A DNA stretch of 43,493 nucleotides from an uncultured Bacteroides sp. (GTDB lineage Bacteria; Bacteroidota; Bacteroidia; Bacteroidales; Bacteroidaceae), in the NCBI GenBank assembly GCA_944320295.1, contig CALUGY010000014.1, forward strand, positions 1 to 43,493, given 5' to 3'. The translations under genes and the position numbers were made by a program. Below are positions 1 to 9,350 of this stretch, in pieces. Positions within the stretch are counted from its first letter, which is position 1, and every line of letters starts with the position of its first letter. The notes under the pieces are model-generated. The model had not been told where the DNA came from. It made no database searches and worked only from the letters and a program-made list of their open reading frames with translations.

Positions 1-3000
1 CTTTCTTCCACGAGGTTGATTTCCACCATGTCCATGTTGCAGAAGTAGTCGAAGTCGTGGCGTTTGTCCCACACGTAGGCCACGCCGCCGCTCATGCCCG
101 CCGCGAAGTTGCGCCCGGTCTCTCCCAGAACAACGACGCGGCCTCCGGTCATGTACTCGCAGCAGTGGTCGCCCGCCCCCTCGACAACGGCAATGGCCCC
201 GGAGTTGCGCACGGCGAAGCGTTCGCCCACCTTCCCGTTGACGTACAGCTCGCCGGAAGTGGCTCCGTAAAGCCCCGTGTTGCCGGCTATGGTGTTGTCC
301 TCGGCGTTGAAGTTGCTGCGCACGGGCGGCAGGATGGCGATGCGCCCGCCGCTAAGGCCTTTGGCGAAGTAGTCGTTGGCCTCACCCTCCAGTTTGAAGT
401 TCACCCCGCGCACCAGAAAGGCGCCGAAGCTCTGTCCGGCACTACCCTTGAACTTGATGTTGATGGTAGCGTCGGGCAGCCCCGCCCCGCCGTACCTCCC
501 GGCAATGAGACCGCTGAGCATGGTTCCCACGGCACGGTCGGTGTTGCGGATGGCATAGTCCAGGTTCACCTCCTCCTGCTCCTCGATGGCGCGTTGGGCC
601 GAGCGGATTATCTGGCGGTCGAGCACGCCTTCCAGTTCGTGCGGCTGCCCCGCCGTGTGGCAAAGCGGGCCGTTCGACGCTTCCTTGTGCAGCAGTCGGG
701 TGAAGTCCAGCGTCGCCGCCTTGCTCCCTTTGGCCGGTTGCTTGCGGAGAATCAGCTCCGTGTGGCCCACGATGTCGTCCAGCTTCGTGTAGCCCATCGC
801 GGCCAGATACTCGCGCACCTCCTCGGCCAAGAAGGTGAAATAGTTCACCAGATACTCGTGCTTGCCCATGAAGTGCCGGCGTAGCTCGGGGTTTTGCGTG
901 GCCACGCCCAGCGGGCAGGTGTTCAGGTTGCACTTGCGCATCATGACGCATCCCAACACAATGAGCAGCAACGTGCCGAAACCGAACTCCTCCGCGCCGA
1001 GCAATGCCATGAGCACGATGTCGCGCCCGGTCTTCAGCTGGCCGTCCACTTGCAGGCGGACGCTGCCCCGCAGGCCGTTCTTCACCAACGTCTGCTGCGT
1101 CTCGCTAAGCCCAATCTCCGGCGGGATGCCCGCGAAGCGCATGCTCGACGCCGGGCTGGCTCCCGTCCCACCCTCGGCACCGGAGATGACGATGAGGTCA
1201 GCCTTCGCCTTGGCCACGCCGGCGGCAATGGTGCCCACACCGCTTTCCGCCACCAGCTTCACGCTGATTGCAGCCTTCGGGTTGACATTTTTCAGATCAA
1301 AGATGAGCTGCGCCAGGTCTTCTATGGAGTAAATGTCATGGTGGGGCGGCGGGGATATGAGCGAAATGCCGGGGATGGAGTGGCGCGTCTTGGCAATCAC
1401 CTCGTCCACCTTGAAGCCGGGCAGCTGTCCGCCCTCGCCGGGCTTTGCGCCTTGCGCCACCTTTATCTGTATTTCCTCGGCGTTCACCAGATACTCCGTC
1501 GTCACACCGAAGCGGCCCGAAGCCACCTGTTTGGTCTTGCTGGATAGCGAAATGCCGTCCACCTCGGCATGGAAGCGTTCGTTGTCCTCGCCACCCTCAC
1601 CGGTATTGGAGCGGGTACCCAGCCGGTTCATGGCCAGGCAGATGGCCTCATGGGCTTCCTTGCTGAGCGCCCCGAAGCTCATGGCCCCTGCCACGAAGTG
1701 CTTCACGATGGCGCTCACCGGCTCCACCTTATTTATATCTATAGGTGTGACGGCACGCTTGAAGTCGAAAAAGTCACGGATGAATATCGGATCGGCCTTC
1801 TCGTCCACCAAGCGGGTGAACTCTTTGTACTTCCGGTAGTCGCCCGTCCGGGTGGCAAGCTGAAGCGTAGCTATGGTTTCCGGATTCCACGCATGGCGTA
1901 TACCATCCTTGCGGTAATGGAACTGTCCGAAGTTGGGCAGGAAGTCCGTCTCGACATCTTCGGCAAAACCCGCGTCGTGCATGGCGATGGAGTCGCGGGC
2001 AATCGTCTCCAGACCGATGCCCCCGATGGTGGAGACCTCGGTACCGAAGTACGTCTTGAGCAAGCTTTCCGACAGGCCTACCGCCTCGAATATCTTGGCC
2101 CCACGGTAAGAGCGAATGGTGGAGATGCCCATCTTGGCCATAATCTTCAGCAGGGCCTTCTTCATGGCGTTGATGTAGTTGGCCTCGGCGGTCTCGTAGT
2201 TCTCTTGCACCTTCTTGCGCCTCACCAGGTCGTCCAGCACGGCAAACACCATGTAGGGGCACAAGGCCGATGCGCCGTAGCCCAACAGCAGGGCGGCGTG
2301 CATAGGCTCACGTATCTCGCCGCTCTCCACAATCAAGGCGGTCTGCACGCGTTTCCCTACCGATATGAGGTAGTGATGCACGGCGCTGACGGCCAGCAGC
2401 GAAGGGATGGTGGCATGTGCCTGGTCAATGTCGCGGTCGGAAAGGATGATGTAGTTATAGCCTTCGTCCACGCTGCGGGCAGCCTCCTTGCAGAGGCGGT
2501 CGAGGGCGGAGCGCAAGCCGTCTTCCCCCTTGGCGCATTCAAAGAGCATGGGTAGCTTGACGGTGTTGAAGCCCTTGTAACGGATGTTGCACAGGATGTC
2601 GAGCTGGGTGTTGTTCAGTATGGGATGCGGCAGGCGCACCATCTTGCAGTTGGAGGCATAGGGCCGGAGGATACCCGAACCGACGCGCCCGATGTACTCG
2701 GTGAGCGACATGACGAGGCTCTCGCGGATGGAATCGATGGCCGGGTTGGTCACCTGGGCAAACTGCTGGCGGAAATAGTTGAACAGCAGTTGCGGTCTGT
2801 CGCTCAGCACGGCCAACGGCGTATCGTTGCCCATGGCCGCCGTAGGTTCCTGCCCATTCACACACATTGGCATGATGGTATTGTCTATGTCCTCCGCGCC
2901 GAAGCCGAACATCAGTTCACGGCGCACCAGGTCGGCAACGGCATTATCCACCTTGCGCCCGCTTTTCAGCTTCTCCAACTGGATACGGTTGGCGGAGAGC

Positions 3001-4274
3001 CATTGGCGGTAGGGATGCTCGGCGGCAAGGCGTTCCTTTATCTCGCCGTCGTAGTATATCTTGCCCTCCTGCGTGTCGATGAGCAAAATCTTGCCCGGTT
3101 GCAGGCGGCCTTTCTCGGCTATCTCCGCCGGGTCGAAGTCCATCACGCCCACCTCCGAAGCCACCACCATCGTGTCGTTCTTGGTAATAGTGTAGCGTGC
3201 GGGGCGCAAGCCGTTGCGGTCGAGCATTCCACCCGCATAACGCCCGTCGCTGAAAAGCAAGGCTGCCGGGCCGTCCCAAGGCTCCATGAGGATGGAGTGG
3301 TACTCGTAGAAGGCTTTCAGGTCTTCCGATATGGGATTCTTGTCGTTGAAGCTCTCCGGCACCATCAGCGCCATAGCGTGCGGCAGCGAGAGGCCCGACA
3401 TCACAAAGAACTCGAACACATTGTCCAGGCTGGCCGAGTCGCTCATGCCTGGCTGCACGATGGGCGAAATATCCTTGATGTCGCCGATGGCCTCCGAACC
3501 AAGCACGCTCTCGCGGGCCTGCATCCATCCGCGATTGCCACGGATGGTATTTATCTCCCCGTTATGTGCCAGCAGGCGGAAGGGTTGCGCCAAACTCCAC
3601 GTGGGAAAGGTGTTGGTGGAGAAGCGGGAGTGCACCAAAGCCAGCCCGCTGGTAAAGTACTTGTTGGTCAGGTCGGGGAAGTACTGGCGCAGCTGCAAGC
3701 TGGAGAGCATACCTTTATATATAATGGTGTGCGCGGAGAGCGAGCAGATGTAGAAGTCCTTGTCCGCCACACGGCGCTCGATGCGCTTGCGGACGAGGTA
3801 AAGAATGCGTTCGAACACCGGCACGCGCTCGTCAGTGACACCCGTCACAAACACTTGCTTGATGTCCGGCTCGCTGGCAAGGGCCGTCTCGCCCAGGCAG
3901 GCGGGATGGGTCGGCACGCTCCGCAGGTGCATCAGCGACAGGCCCTCACGCTCTATTTCCTCTATCATCACACTCAGTATATCTTGCTGGCGTTTGGCGT
4001 CTTTGGGCAGGAACACGATGCCCGTGCCGTATTTCCCCTTCTCCGGGACGGGTATCCCTTGGAGCAATATAAACTCGTGCGGTATCTGTAACAGGATGCC
4101 CGCCCCGTCGCCCGTCTTGTTGTCGGCGCCTTCGGCCCCCCGGTGGCGCATGTTTTCAAGGACTTTCAGGGCGTTGTCCACCAGTTCGTGGCTCTTGTTG
4201 CCGTGTATGTTGACTACCATCCCCACGCCGCAGGCGTCGTGCTCATACCCTACATTGTATAATCCGTTGTCCAT
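1..4274 (-). CDS. gltB: Glutamate synthase large subunit, 3' end cut by window edge
   Basis: The reading frame is open from the ATG at 4272-4274 to the window edge, giving about 1424 visible residues. The family is usually about 1500 long, so roughly the last 80-90 are missing. The protein makes two glutamates from glutamine and 2-oxoglutarate. A short propeptide precedes the ACGVG motif, whose cysteine (residue 15) is the expected N-terminal nucleophile of the amidotransferase domain. The FMN-binding synthase domain follows, with SGAEGGTGASP near residue 1030. A C-x5-C-x4-C cluster (CVMMRKCNLNTC) is typical of the 3Fe-4S site. The C-terminal glycine-rich beta-helix region is partly present. 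The small subunit gltD is not in the window and may lie downstream beyond position 1. The gene follows glnN on the same strand after a 350-base gap holding a palindrome array. I found no clear TAnnTTTG promoter directly upstream. Confidence 0.95.
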   Translation of the reverse strand, partial: MDNGLYNVGYEHDACGVGMVVNIHGNKSHELVDNALKVLENMRHRGAEGADNKTGDGAGILLQIPHEFILLQGIPVPEKGKYGTGIVFLPKDAKRQQDILSVMIEEIEREGLSLMHLRSVPTHPACLGETALASEPDIKQVFVTGVTDERVPVFERILYLVRKRIERRVADKDFYICSLSAHTIIYKGMLSSLQLRQYFPDLTNKYFTSGLALVHSRFSTNTFPTWSLAQPFRLLAHNGEINTIRGNRGWMQARESVLGSEAIGDIKDISPIVQPGMSDSASLDNVFEFFVMSGLSLPHAMALMVPESFNDKNPISEDLKAFYEYHSILMEPWDGPAALLFSDGRYAGGMLDRNGLRPARYTITKNDTMVVASEVGVMDFDPAEIAEKGRLQPGKILLIDTQEGKIYYDGEIKERLAAEHPYRQWLSANRIQLEKLKSGRKVDNAVADLVRRELMFGFGAEDIDNTIMPMCVNGQEPTAAMGNDTPLAVLSDRPQLLFNYFRQQFAQVTNPAIDSIRESLVMSLTEYIGRVGSGILRPYASNCKMVRLPHPILNNTQLDILCNIRYKGFNTVKLPMLFECAKGEDGLRSALDRLCKEAARSVDEGYNYIILSDRDIDQAHATIPSLLAVSAVHHYLISVGKRVQTALIVESGEIREPMHAALLLGYGASALCPYMVFAVLDDLVRRKKVQENYETAEANYINAMKKALLKIMAKMGISTIRSYRGAKIFEAVGLSESLLKTYFGTEVSTIGGIGLETIARDSIAMHDAGFAEDVETDFLPNFGQFHYRKDGIRHAWNPETIATLQLATRTGDYRKYKEFTRLVDEKADPIFIRDFFDFKRAVTPIDINKVEPVSAIVKHFVAGAMSFGALSKEAHEAICLAMNRLGTRSNTGEGGEDNERFHAEVDGISLSSKTKQVASGRFGVTTEYLVNAEEIQIKVAQGAKPGEGGQLPGFKVDEVIAKTRHSIPGISLISPPPHHDIYSIEDLAQLIFDLKNVNPKAAISVKLVAESGVGTIAAGVAKAKADLIVISGAEGGTGASPASSMRFAGIPPEIGLSETQQTLVKNGLRGSVRLQVDGQLKTGRDIVLMALLGAEEFGFGTLLLIVLGCVMMRKCNLNTCPLGVATQNPELRRHFMGKHEYLVNYFTFLAEEVREYLAAMGYTKLDDIVGHTELILRKQPAKGSKAATLDFTRLLHKEASNGPLCHTAGQPHELEGVLDRQIIRSAQRAIEEQEEVNLDYAIRNTDRAVGTMLSGLIAGRYGGAGLPDATINIKFKGSAGQSFGAFLVRGVNFKLEGEANDYFAKGLSGGRIAILPPVRSNFNAEDNTIAGNTGLYGATSGELYVNGKVGERFAVRNSGAIAVVEGAGDHCCEYMTGGRVVVLGETGRNFAAGMSGGVAYVWDKRHDFDYFCNMDMVEINLVEE

Positions 4275-4395
4275 ATTCAATCATTATTAAGTTCGTGGCA
4301 TTCCTGGTTTCGACCTAAGGTTTTCATCGTTATAAATCATTGAATGGCAATACCGTATATGCCTCATCCGTCCTCTTCGCGCAGAAGTCCACAAG

Positions 4396-4475
4396 CGGAA
4401 CGCGTAGCGGCCACGGACAGAACATGTTCGAAGCGCGGGCGGAGTGTGTTGCGAGCACGGACGGAACGCACACGG
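4396..4475. repeat. Palindrome array A1 (22-bp period), glnN-gltB gap
   Basis: Four imperfect palindromic cores start at 4398, 4420, 4442 and 4464, exactly 22 bases apart: GAACGCGTAG, GAACATGTTC, GAGTGTGTTG and GAACGCACAC. This is the most degenerate of the seven A-family arrays, but the register is exact. The 12-base linkers resemble those of the other arrays (for example cgagcacggacg). It lies in the leader side of gltB. Confidence 0.8.
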
Positions 4476-4495
4476 CCGCCAACTCCTTGTTGCAC

Positions 4496-4560
4496 GGTGC
4501 TTCCGCACCAGATTCCGAGTCTCCGCCGGAAAGAACGCAACTCCCGCACGGGAATGGTGC
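4496..4560 (-). promoter_or_regulatory. Competing hairpins between glnN and gltB
   Basis: Several inverted repeats overlap here. GGTGC (4496-4500) can pair with GCACC (4505-4509) across a 4-base loop. The same GCACC, followed by ATTCC (4512-4516), can pair instead with GGAATGGTGC (4551-4560). TCCCG-CA-CGGGA (around 4542-4553) competes with the second arm. Mutually exclusive stems in an intergenic leader suggest an attenuator or a processing/termination element after glnN. No T-run follows the stems, and no known riboswitch was recognised. Confidence 0.3.
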
Positions 4561-4624
4561 CGGGGAACTTCGCAGCCGCCCGGCACCTGGATTTCATGCA
4601 GCTAAAGTAAAGACTTTCATTGCA

Positions 4625-6814
4625 TTACCTGATAAAGAGCAGTTCGCGGTATTTGGGCAGCGTCCACAACTCGTCGGCAACGATAAGCTCCAGCTTGTCT
4701 ATCTGGTAGCGGATGGCCCCCATCTTGGGTTCCACCGTGTCGTGATAGGCGATGGCTTTTTCGCGCTCGCCGGCTATTTTGTTCGCCACCTTGCGGGCGT
4801 TGATAAGTTCCTCCACGCCGGTTTCGATGGCCTGTGTGCGTTCGGCAATCTCTTCTATGAGCTTCATGTTGCGTGCGCAGAGCGTGTCGGCCTTCTCCAC
4901 CGGGAATATCTGGCGCATGTTCTGTACGTTCTTGGCCAGCTGGCTCTGGTAGTGCGTGGCCACGGGCACGATGTGGTTCATGGTAATGTCGCCCATCACG
5001 CGCGCCTCTATCTGGATGCGTTTGGTGTAGGTGTCCCACTTCACCTCGTTGCGGGCCTCCAGTTCCTTGCGGTTCATCACGCCCATATCCTCGAACATCC
5101 GCACGCTGTCGTCCGTCAGGTAGTTGTCGAAGATGAGCGGGCAGCTGGTCTCGCAGTCCAGCCCCCGGCGTTTGGCCTCCGCCACCCACTCGTCCGAGTA
5201 GCCGTTGCCGTCGAAGCGTATCGGCTTGCAGGTCTTGATGTCCTCACGCAGCACGCTGACTATGGCTGCCGTCTGGCTTTGCCCCTTTGCGATGAGCGCG
5301 TCCACACGCCGTTTGAAGTCCGCAAGCGCCTCGGCCACGGCCGTGTTGAGCACAATCATGCCCGAAGCGCAGTTGGCCTCGCTCCCCACGGCGCGGAACT
5401 CGAAGCGATTGCCCGTAAAGGCGAAGGGCGACGTACGGTTGTGGTCGGTGTTGTCTATGAGCAGTTCCGGTATCTCCGGTATGTCCAGCTTCATGCCCTG
5501 CTTGCCCATCATGTTGAACAGCTCGTCCTTGTCGCTCTCCTCTATATGGTCCAGTAACTCGCTCAACTGCTTGCCCAGGAAGGAGGAGATGATGGCGGGA
5601 GGTGCTTCGTTTGCCCCCAGCCGGTGCGCATTGGTCGCGCTCATGATACTGGCTTTCAGCAGGCCGTTGTGGCGGCATACACCCATCAGCGTCTCCACCA
5701 CGAAGGTGACGAAGCGCAGGTTCTCTTCCGGTGTCTTGCCGGGTGCGTGGAGCAACACGCCCGTATCGGTGGAGAGGCTCCAGTTGTTATGCTTGCCCGA
5801 ACCGTTGATACCCGCAAAAGGCTTTTCATGCAGCAACACGCGGAACCCATGTTTGCGTGCCACCTTCTTCATCAGGGACATCAAGAGCATGTTGTGGTCG
5901 TTGGCAATGTTCGTTTCCTCGAATATGGGAGCTATTTCGAACTGGTTGGGGGCCACCTCGTTGTGGCGTGTCTTGCAGGGGATGGCCAGTTCCAGCGCCT
6001 GAATCTCCAAATCCTTCATGAACGCCTGCACCCTGTCGGGGATGGTGCCGAAATAATGGTCTTCCATCTGCTGGTTCTTTGCCGAGTCGTGCCCCATGAG
6101 CGTGCGGCCCGTCAGCACCAAGTCCGGACGGGCATTGTACAGCCCTTCGTCCACCAGAAAATACTCCTGCTCCCAACCCAAGTTACACACAACCTTCTTT
6201 ACCGCGGGGTCGAAATAGTGGCAGACTTCCGTGGCAGCCACGTTCACCGCATGGAGCGCACGGAGCAACGGTGCCTTATAGTCCAACGCCTCGCCCGTAT
6301 AAGATATGAATATGGTAGGGATACAGAGCGTGTCGTCCATAATGAAAACAGGCGACGTGGGGTCCCAAGCCGAATATCCGCGCGCCTCGAAGGTGTTGCG
6401 TATGCCCCCGTTGGGGAACGAGCTGGCATCCGGCTCCTGCTGTACGAGCAACTTGCCGGAAAACTCCTCTATCATGCCGCCTTTGCCATCGTGCTCGATG
6501 AAGGCGTCGTGCTTCTCGGCCGTGCCCTCCGTCAATGGTTGGAACCAATGCGTGTAGTGCGTCACACCGTTTTCCTCCGCCCATTTCTTCATGCCTGCGG
6601 CCACGGCATCAGCTATTGAGCGATCCAGACAAGCGCCATTGTCAATGACGTCTATCAAGGATTCGTACACCGCCGTAGGCAGATACTTGTACATCTTGGC
6701 ACGGTTGAACACATTCTTGCCAAAGTATTCCGACGGACGCTCCGCCGGTGTGTCCACTTTCAAAGGCTTTTTGCCAAAAGCACTTTCCACTACTTTAAAT
6801 CTCAAGTTTGTCAT
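4625..6814 (-). CDS. glnN: Glutamine synthetase type III
   Basis: This 729-aa protein has the length and motifs of the GlnN/GSIII family common in Bacteroidales. It makes glutamine from glutamate, ammonia and ATP in the cytoplasm. Visible motifs are GWEQEYFLVD near residue 205, NQFEIAPIFEETN near 290, KPFAGINGSGKHNNWSL near 330 and NRTSPFAFTGNRFEFRAVGS near 460, which form the active-site barrel. The N-terminal GSIII-specific segment is present. The start is the ATG at 6812-6814. It lies 125 bases downstream of dapL and upstream of gltB on the same strand, so the GS/GOGAT ammonia-assimilation pair is adjacent. No strong promoter was seen in the 6815-6939 gap. Confidence 0.97.
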   Translation of the reverse strand: MTNLRFKVVESAFGKKPLKVDTPAERPSEYFGKNVFNRAKMYKYLPTAVYESLIDVIDNGACLDRSIADAVAAGMKKWAEENGVTHYTHWFQPLTEGTAEKHDAFIEHDGKGGMIEEFSGKLLVQQEPDASSFPNGGIRNTFEARGYSAWDPTSPVFIMDDTLCIPTIFISYTGEALDYKAPLLRALHAVNVAATEVCHYFDPAVKKVVCNLGWEQEYFLVDEGLYNARPDLVLTGRTLMGHDSAKNQQMEDHYFGTIPDRVQAFMKDLEIQALELAIPCKTRHNEVAPNQFEIAPIFEETNIANDHNMLLMSLMKKVARKHGFRVLLHEKPFAGINGSGKHNNWSLSTDTGVLLHAPGKTPEENLRFVTFVVETLMGVCRHNGLLKASIMSATNAHRLGANEAPPAIISSFLGKQLSELLDHIEESDKDELFNMMGKQGMKLDIPEIPELLIDNTDHNRTSPFAFTGNRFEFRAVGSEANCASGMIVLNTAVAEALADFKRRVDALIAKGQSQTAAIVSVLREDIKTCKPIRFDGNGYSDEWVAEAKRRGLDCETSCPLIFDNYLTDDSVRMFEDMGVMNRKELEARNEVKWDTYTKRIQIEARVMGDITMNHIVPVATHYQSQLAKNVQNMRQIFPVEKADTLCARNMKLIEEIAERTQAIETGVEELINARKVANKIAGEREKAIAYHDTVEPKMGAIRYQIDKLELIVADELWTLPKYRELLFIR

Positions 6815-6939
6815 CGTATAAAAGGTTTAGTGGTCCTTTCCCATCCCTCCCATGAAAGAGAGGAGGGGCAGTACCTTGTGTTCATATTAAACGCTATTCG
6901 TGCAGGATGCCTCCCTTACGTGGAAGGCAAGAAGGAAAC

Positions 6940-8166
6940 TCAAATCCACTTCTTCAACCGCATCATCGCCTCGGCGCAATCTTCGTGGCTCCCGAAGGCG
7001 GTGAGCCGCACATATCCTTCACCGCTCGGTCCGAACCCTACGCCCGGCGTGCATACCACATGGGCATTGTAAAGCATCTGCTCGAAAAAACGCCAACTGC
7101 TTTCACCATTCGGCACCTTCAGCCAGATATAAGGTGCGTTCTCTCCGCCGAAGACTTCCAGGCCGAGGCTTGTCAGCGTGTGGCGCATGGTACGTGCATT
7201 GTCCATGTAGTAGGCAATGGTTTCCCTCACCTGTTCCTTACCCTCCGGCGTATAGATGGCTTCGGCCGCCCGCTGGCTGATGTAGCTGGTACCGTTGAAC
7301 TTGGTGCATTGGCGGCGGTACCACAACTGGTTCAGCGCAATCCGCTCGCCCTCCAATGTGGAAGCGGTCAATTCCTTGGGCACCACCGTGTAGCCACATC
7401 GCACGCCCGTGAATCCGGCCGTCTTTGAGTAGCTGTGGAACTCGATGGCTACTTTCCGCGCCCCCTTTATCTCGTAGATGGAATGAGGAATGTCCGGTTC
7501 TTGTATGTATGCCTCGTAAGCTGCATCGTAAAAGATGAGCGTGTCGTTTTTCAGCGCATAATTGACCCACTTACGAAGTTCTTCCTTCGAGATGACGGTG
7601 CCCGTGGGATTGTTCGGATAGCAGAGATAGATGATATCCACCCGGCGGTCGGGCAGTTGCGGGATGAAGTTGTTTTCGGCCGTACAGGGCAGATAGGTGA
7701 CGTTGTTCCACTTGCCGTCCGTCACCTCTCCGGCACGACCTATCATCACATTCGAATCGATGTAAACGGGATATATGGGATCAGTCACACCGATACTGTT
7801 ATCCCATCGCACCAGTTCTTGGATGTTGCCCGTGTCGCTTTTGGCCCCGTCGTTGACGAATATCTCGGAAGGGTCCAAATGGATGCCGCGCGGCAAGAAA
7901 TCGTTTTTCACGATAGCTTCCCGTAGGAACTGATATCCTTGCTCCGGGCCATAACCCCGAAAGCCTTTGGTAGTGGCCATTTCGTCCACAGCCTTGTGCA
8001 TGGCCTCTACCACGGCCGGGCAAAGAGGACGCGTCACGTCACCTATACCCAAACTGATGATATTCGCATGAGGATGCGATACCTTGAAAACGTTTACCTT
8101 CTTGGCTATGTCTGCAAACAAGTAGTTGTCCGGCAACTTCAAGAAGTGTTCGTTCACTAATGCCAT
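6940..8166 (-). CDS. dapL: LL-diaminopimelate aminotransferase
   Basis: This 408-aa PLP-dependent aminotransferase (fold type I) begins [17 protein letters not shown], which is characteristic of DapL. It converts tetrahydrodipicolinate directly to LL-diaminopimelate using glutamate, bypassing the acylated intermediates of lysine and peptidoglycan precursor synthesis. CYPNNPTG near residue 190 and [15 protein letters not shown] near 250 (Schiff-base lysine) are present. The start ATG is 11 bases downstream of the dapF stop, so the two consecutive steps (aminotransferase, then epimerase) are almost certainly one operon. Confidence 0.97.
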   Translation of the reverse strand: MALVNEHFLKLPDNYLFADIAKKVNVFKVSHPHANIISLGIGDVTRPLCPAVVEAMHKAVDEMATTKGFRGYGPEQGYQFLREAIVKNDFLPRGIHLDPSEIFVNDGAKSDTGNIQELVRWDNSIGVTDPIYPVYIDSNVMIGRAGEVTDGKWNNVTYLPCTAENNFIPQLPDRRVDIIYLCYPNNPTGTVISKEELRKWVNYALKNDTLIFYDAAYEAYIQEPDIPHSIYEIKGARKVAIEFHSYSKTAGFTGVRCGYTVVPKELTASTLEGERIALNQLWYRRQCTKFNGTSYISQRAAEAIYTPEGKEQVRETIAYYMDNARTMRHTLTSLGLEVFGGENAPYIWLKVPNGESSWRFFEQMLYNAHVVCTPGVGFGPSGEGYVRLTAFGSHEDCAEAMMRLKKWI

Positions 8167-8177
8167 ATCCGTTCAAA

Positions 8178-9044
8178 TTAAGAGTTTTCTATGTTGATTT
8201 CTCCTTCAAAAACAAACTCGGCCGGCCCTGTCATGTAAACATGGTTATCCGCCTGGCTCCATTCTATTTCCAGCGCTCCGCCGTCCATCACAACCGTGCT
8301 TTTCCGTCCTGTGCGTCCGGTCAGCGTTGCCGCTACGGCGGTGGCGCATGCCCCTGTGCCACATGCCAAGGTAATGCCGCTTCCGCGTTCCCAGACCCTT
8401 GTACGTATACAATCAGTACCCATCAGGCTGGCGAACTCGATGTTACACCGTTCCGGAAACAAGGAATTGGTTTCCAATGCGCGCCCCAAAGCAGCCACGT
8501 CCACAGCATCCGCATCGTCGGTAAAGACAACAAAGTGGGGATTGCCCATGGAGACAAATGTGCCGCACAACTCTTGTCCACACACCATCACGCGTCCTTC
8601 CAACATAGAGCCATCCGGAGTAGCCAGCAGACTGCGGTCGGCGAGACAAGGCTCCTGCATGTCCACCGTGACACTCTCCACATGGTTATTGCCATCAACG
8701 TGCAGCATCAGCGTTTTTATGCCCGCCCGCGTAAGCAGCCTTACCGAAGTCTTGTCCGTCAGACCTTTCTCGTACACATACTTGCCTATGCAGCGTGAAG
8801 CGTTACCGCACATCAAGGCCTCCGAACCATCCGCATTAAAAATACGCATGGTAAAATCGGCTTCCGGCATCGCTGAACGACCTACCAAGACCAAGCCATC
8901 GCCACCTATCCCCGTATGGCGGTCACTCCACCGGCGTGCCAACAAAACGGGATCGCTTACTTCATCCAGCATTTTGTCCACATATATATAAATGTAATCA
9001 TTACCCACACCGTGCATTTTGGTAAACCCGATTATCTTTGCCAT
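8178..9044 (-). CDS. dapF: Diaminopimelate epimerase
   Basis: DapF interconverts LL- and meso-diaminopimelate. The two catalytic cysteines lie in [11 protein letters not shown] and in [12 protein letters not shown] place the start at 9044 ([19 protein letters not shown]), giving 288 aa. An in-frame ATG at 9095 would add 17 residues, but it lies inside a good -7 element (TATCTTTG, 9093-9100), so it cannot be the main start, and the family normally begins at this later position. It is the first gene of the dapF-dapL pair and is divergent from asnB. Confidence 0.96.
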   Translation of the reverse strand: MAKIIGFTKMHGVGNDYIYIYVDKMLDEVSDPVLLARRWSDRHTGIGGDGLVLVGRSAMPEADFTMRIFNADGSEALMCGNASRCIGKYVYEKGLTDKTSVRLLTRAGIKTLMLHVDGNNHVESVTVDMQEPCLADRSLLATPDGSMLEGRVMVCGQELCGTFVSMGNPHFVVFTDDADAVDVAALGRALETNSLFPERCNIEFASLMGTDCIRTRVWERGSGITLACGTGACATAVAATLTGRTGRKSTVVMDGGALEIEWSQADNHVYMTGPAEFVFEGEINIENS

Positions 9045-9092
9045 TTTATCTGTCTTTTCCTTATTTGCAACTCTTTTTGCTTTTATTTCCGG

Positions 9093-9100
9093 CAAAGATA
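9093..9100 (-). promoter_or_regulatory. -7 element of the dapF-dapL promoter
   Basis: On the minus strand TATCTTTG matches the Bacteroidetes -7 consensus TAnnTTTG, about 50 bases before the dapF ATG. A TTTC about 20 bases further upstream is an imperfect -33. It rules out the longer dapF start. Confidence 0.65.
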
Positions 9101-9278
9101 TAATATTTTGCTATAATATGGAAACGAAATGCGTCATATTGAATAAGCTTATTGGAAGTAAGTATCAATCTGAAAGGGAATACCCTACTTATACTTACAA
9201 TTCATTCAAAAAGCGATGCCCTAATATTTCAAAACGAAACTAATAGTCTAATTAAACTATTAAAAAGACAGCCAACAC

Positions 9279-9309
9279 TTGGCTTCCAATTACAAGATGT
9301 CTACTTTTG
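9279..9309 (+). promoter_or_regulatory. Probable asnB promoter
   Basis: TTGG (9279-9282) and TACTTTTG (9302-9309, fits TAnnTTTG) are separated by 19 bases, as expected for Bacteroidetes -33/-7 elements. Transcription would begin near 9317, giving a leader of about 35 bases before the asnB ATG at 9351. The rest of the 9045-9350 divergent gap holds only this, the dapF promoter and AT-rich sequence. It contains no palindrome array. Confidence 0.55.
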
Positions 9310-9350
9310 CGACTAAAACCTTACTTAATAACACCATAAAGAAAAAGGAT

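Noticed and set aside
57-884. 275-aa plus-strand frame and many similar ones on the strand opposite real genes
   Set aside because: High GC keeps antisense frames open. The minus-strand gltB frame explains the sequence fully.
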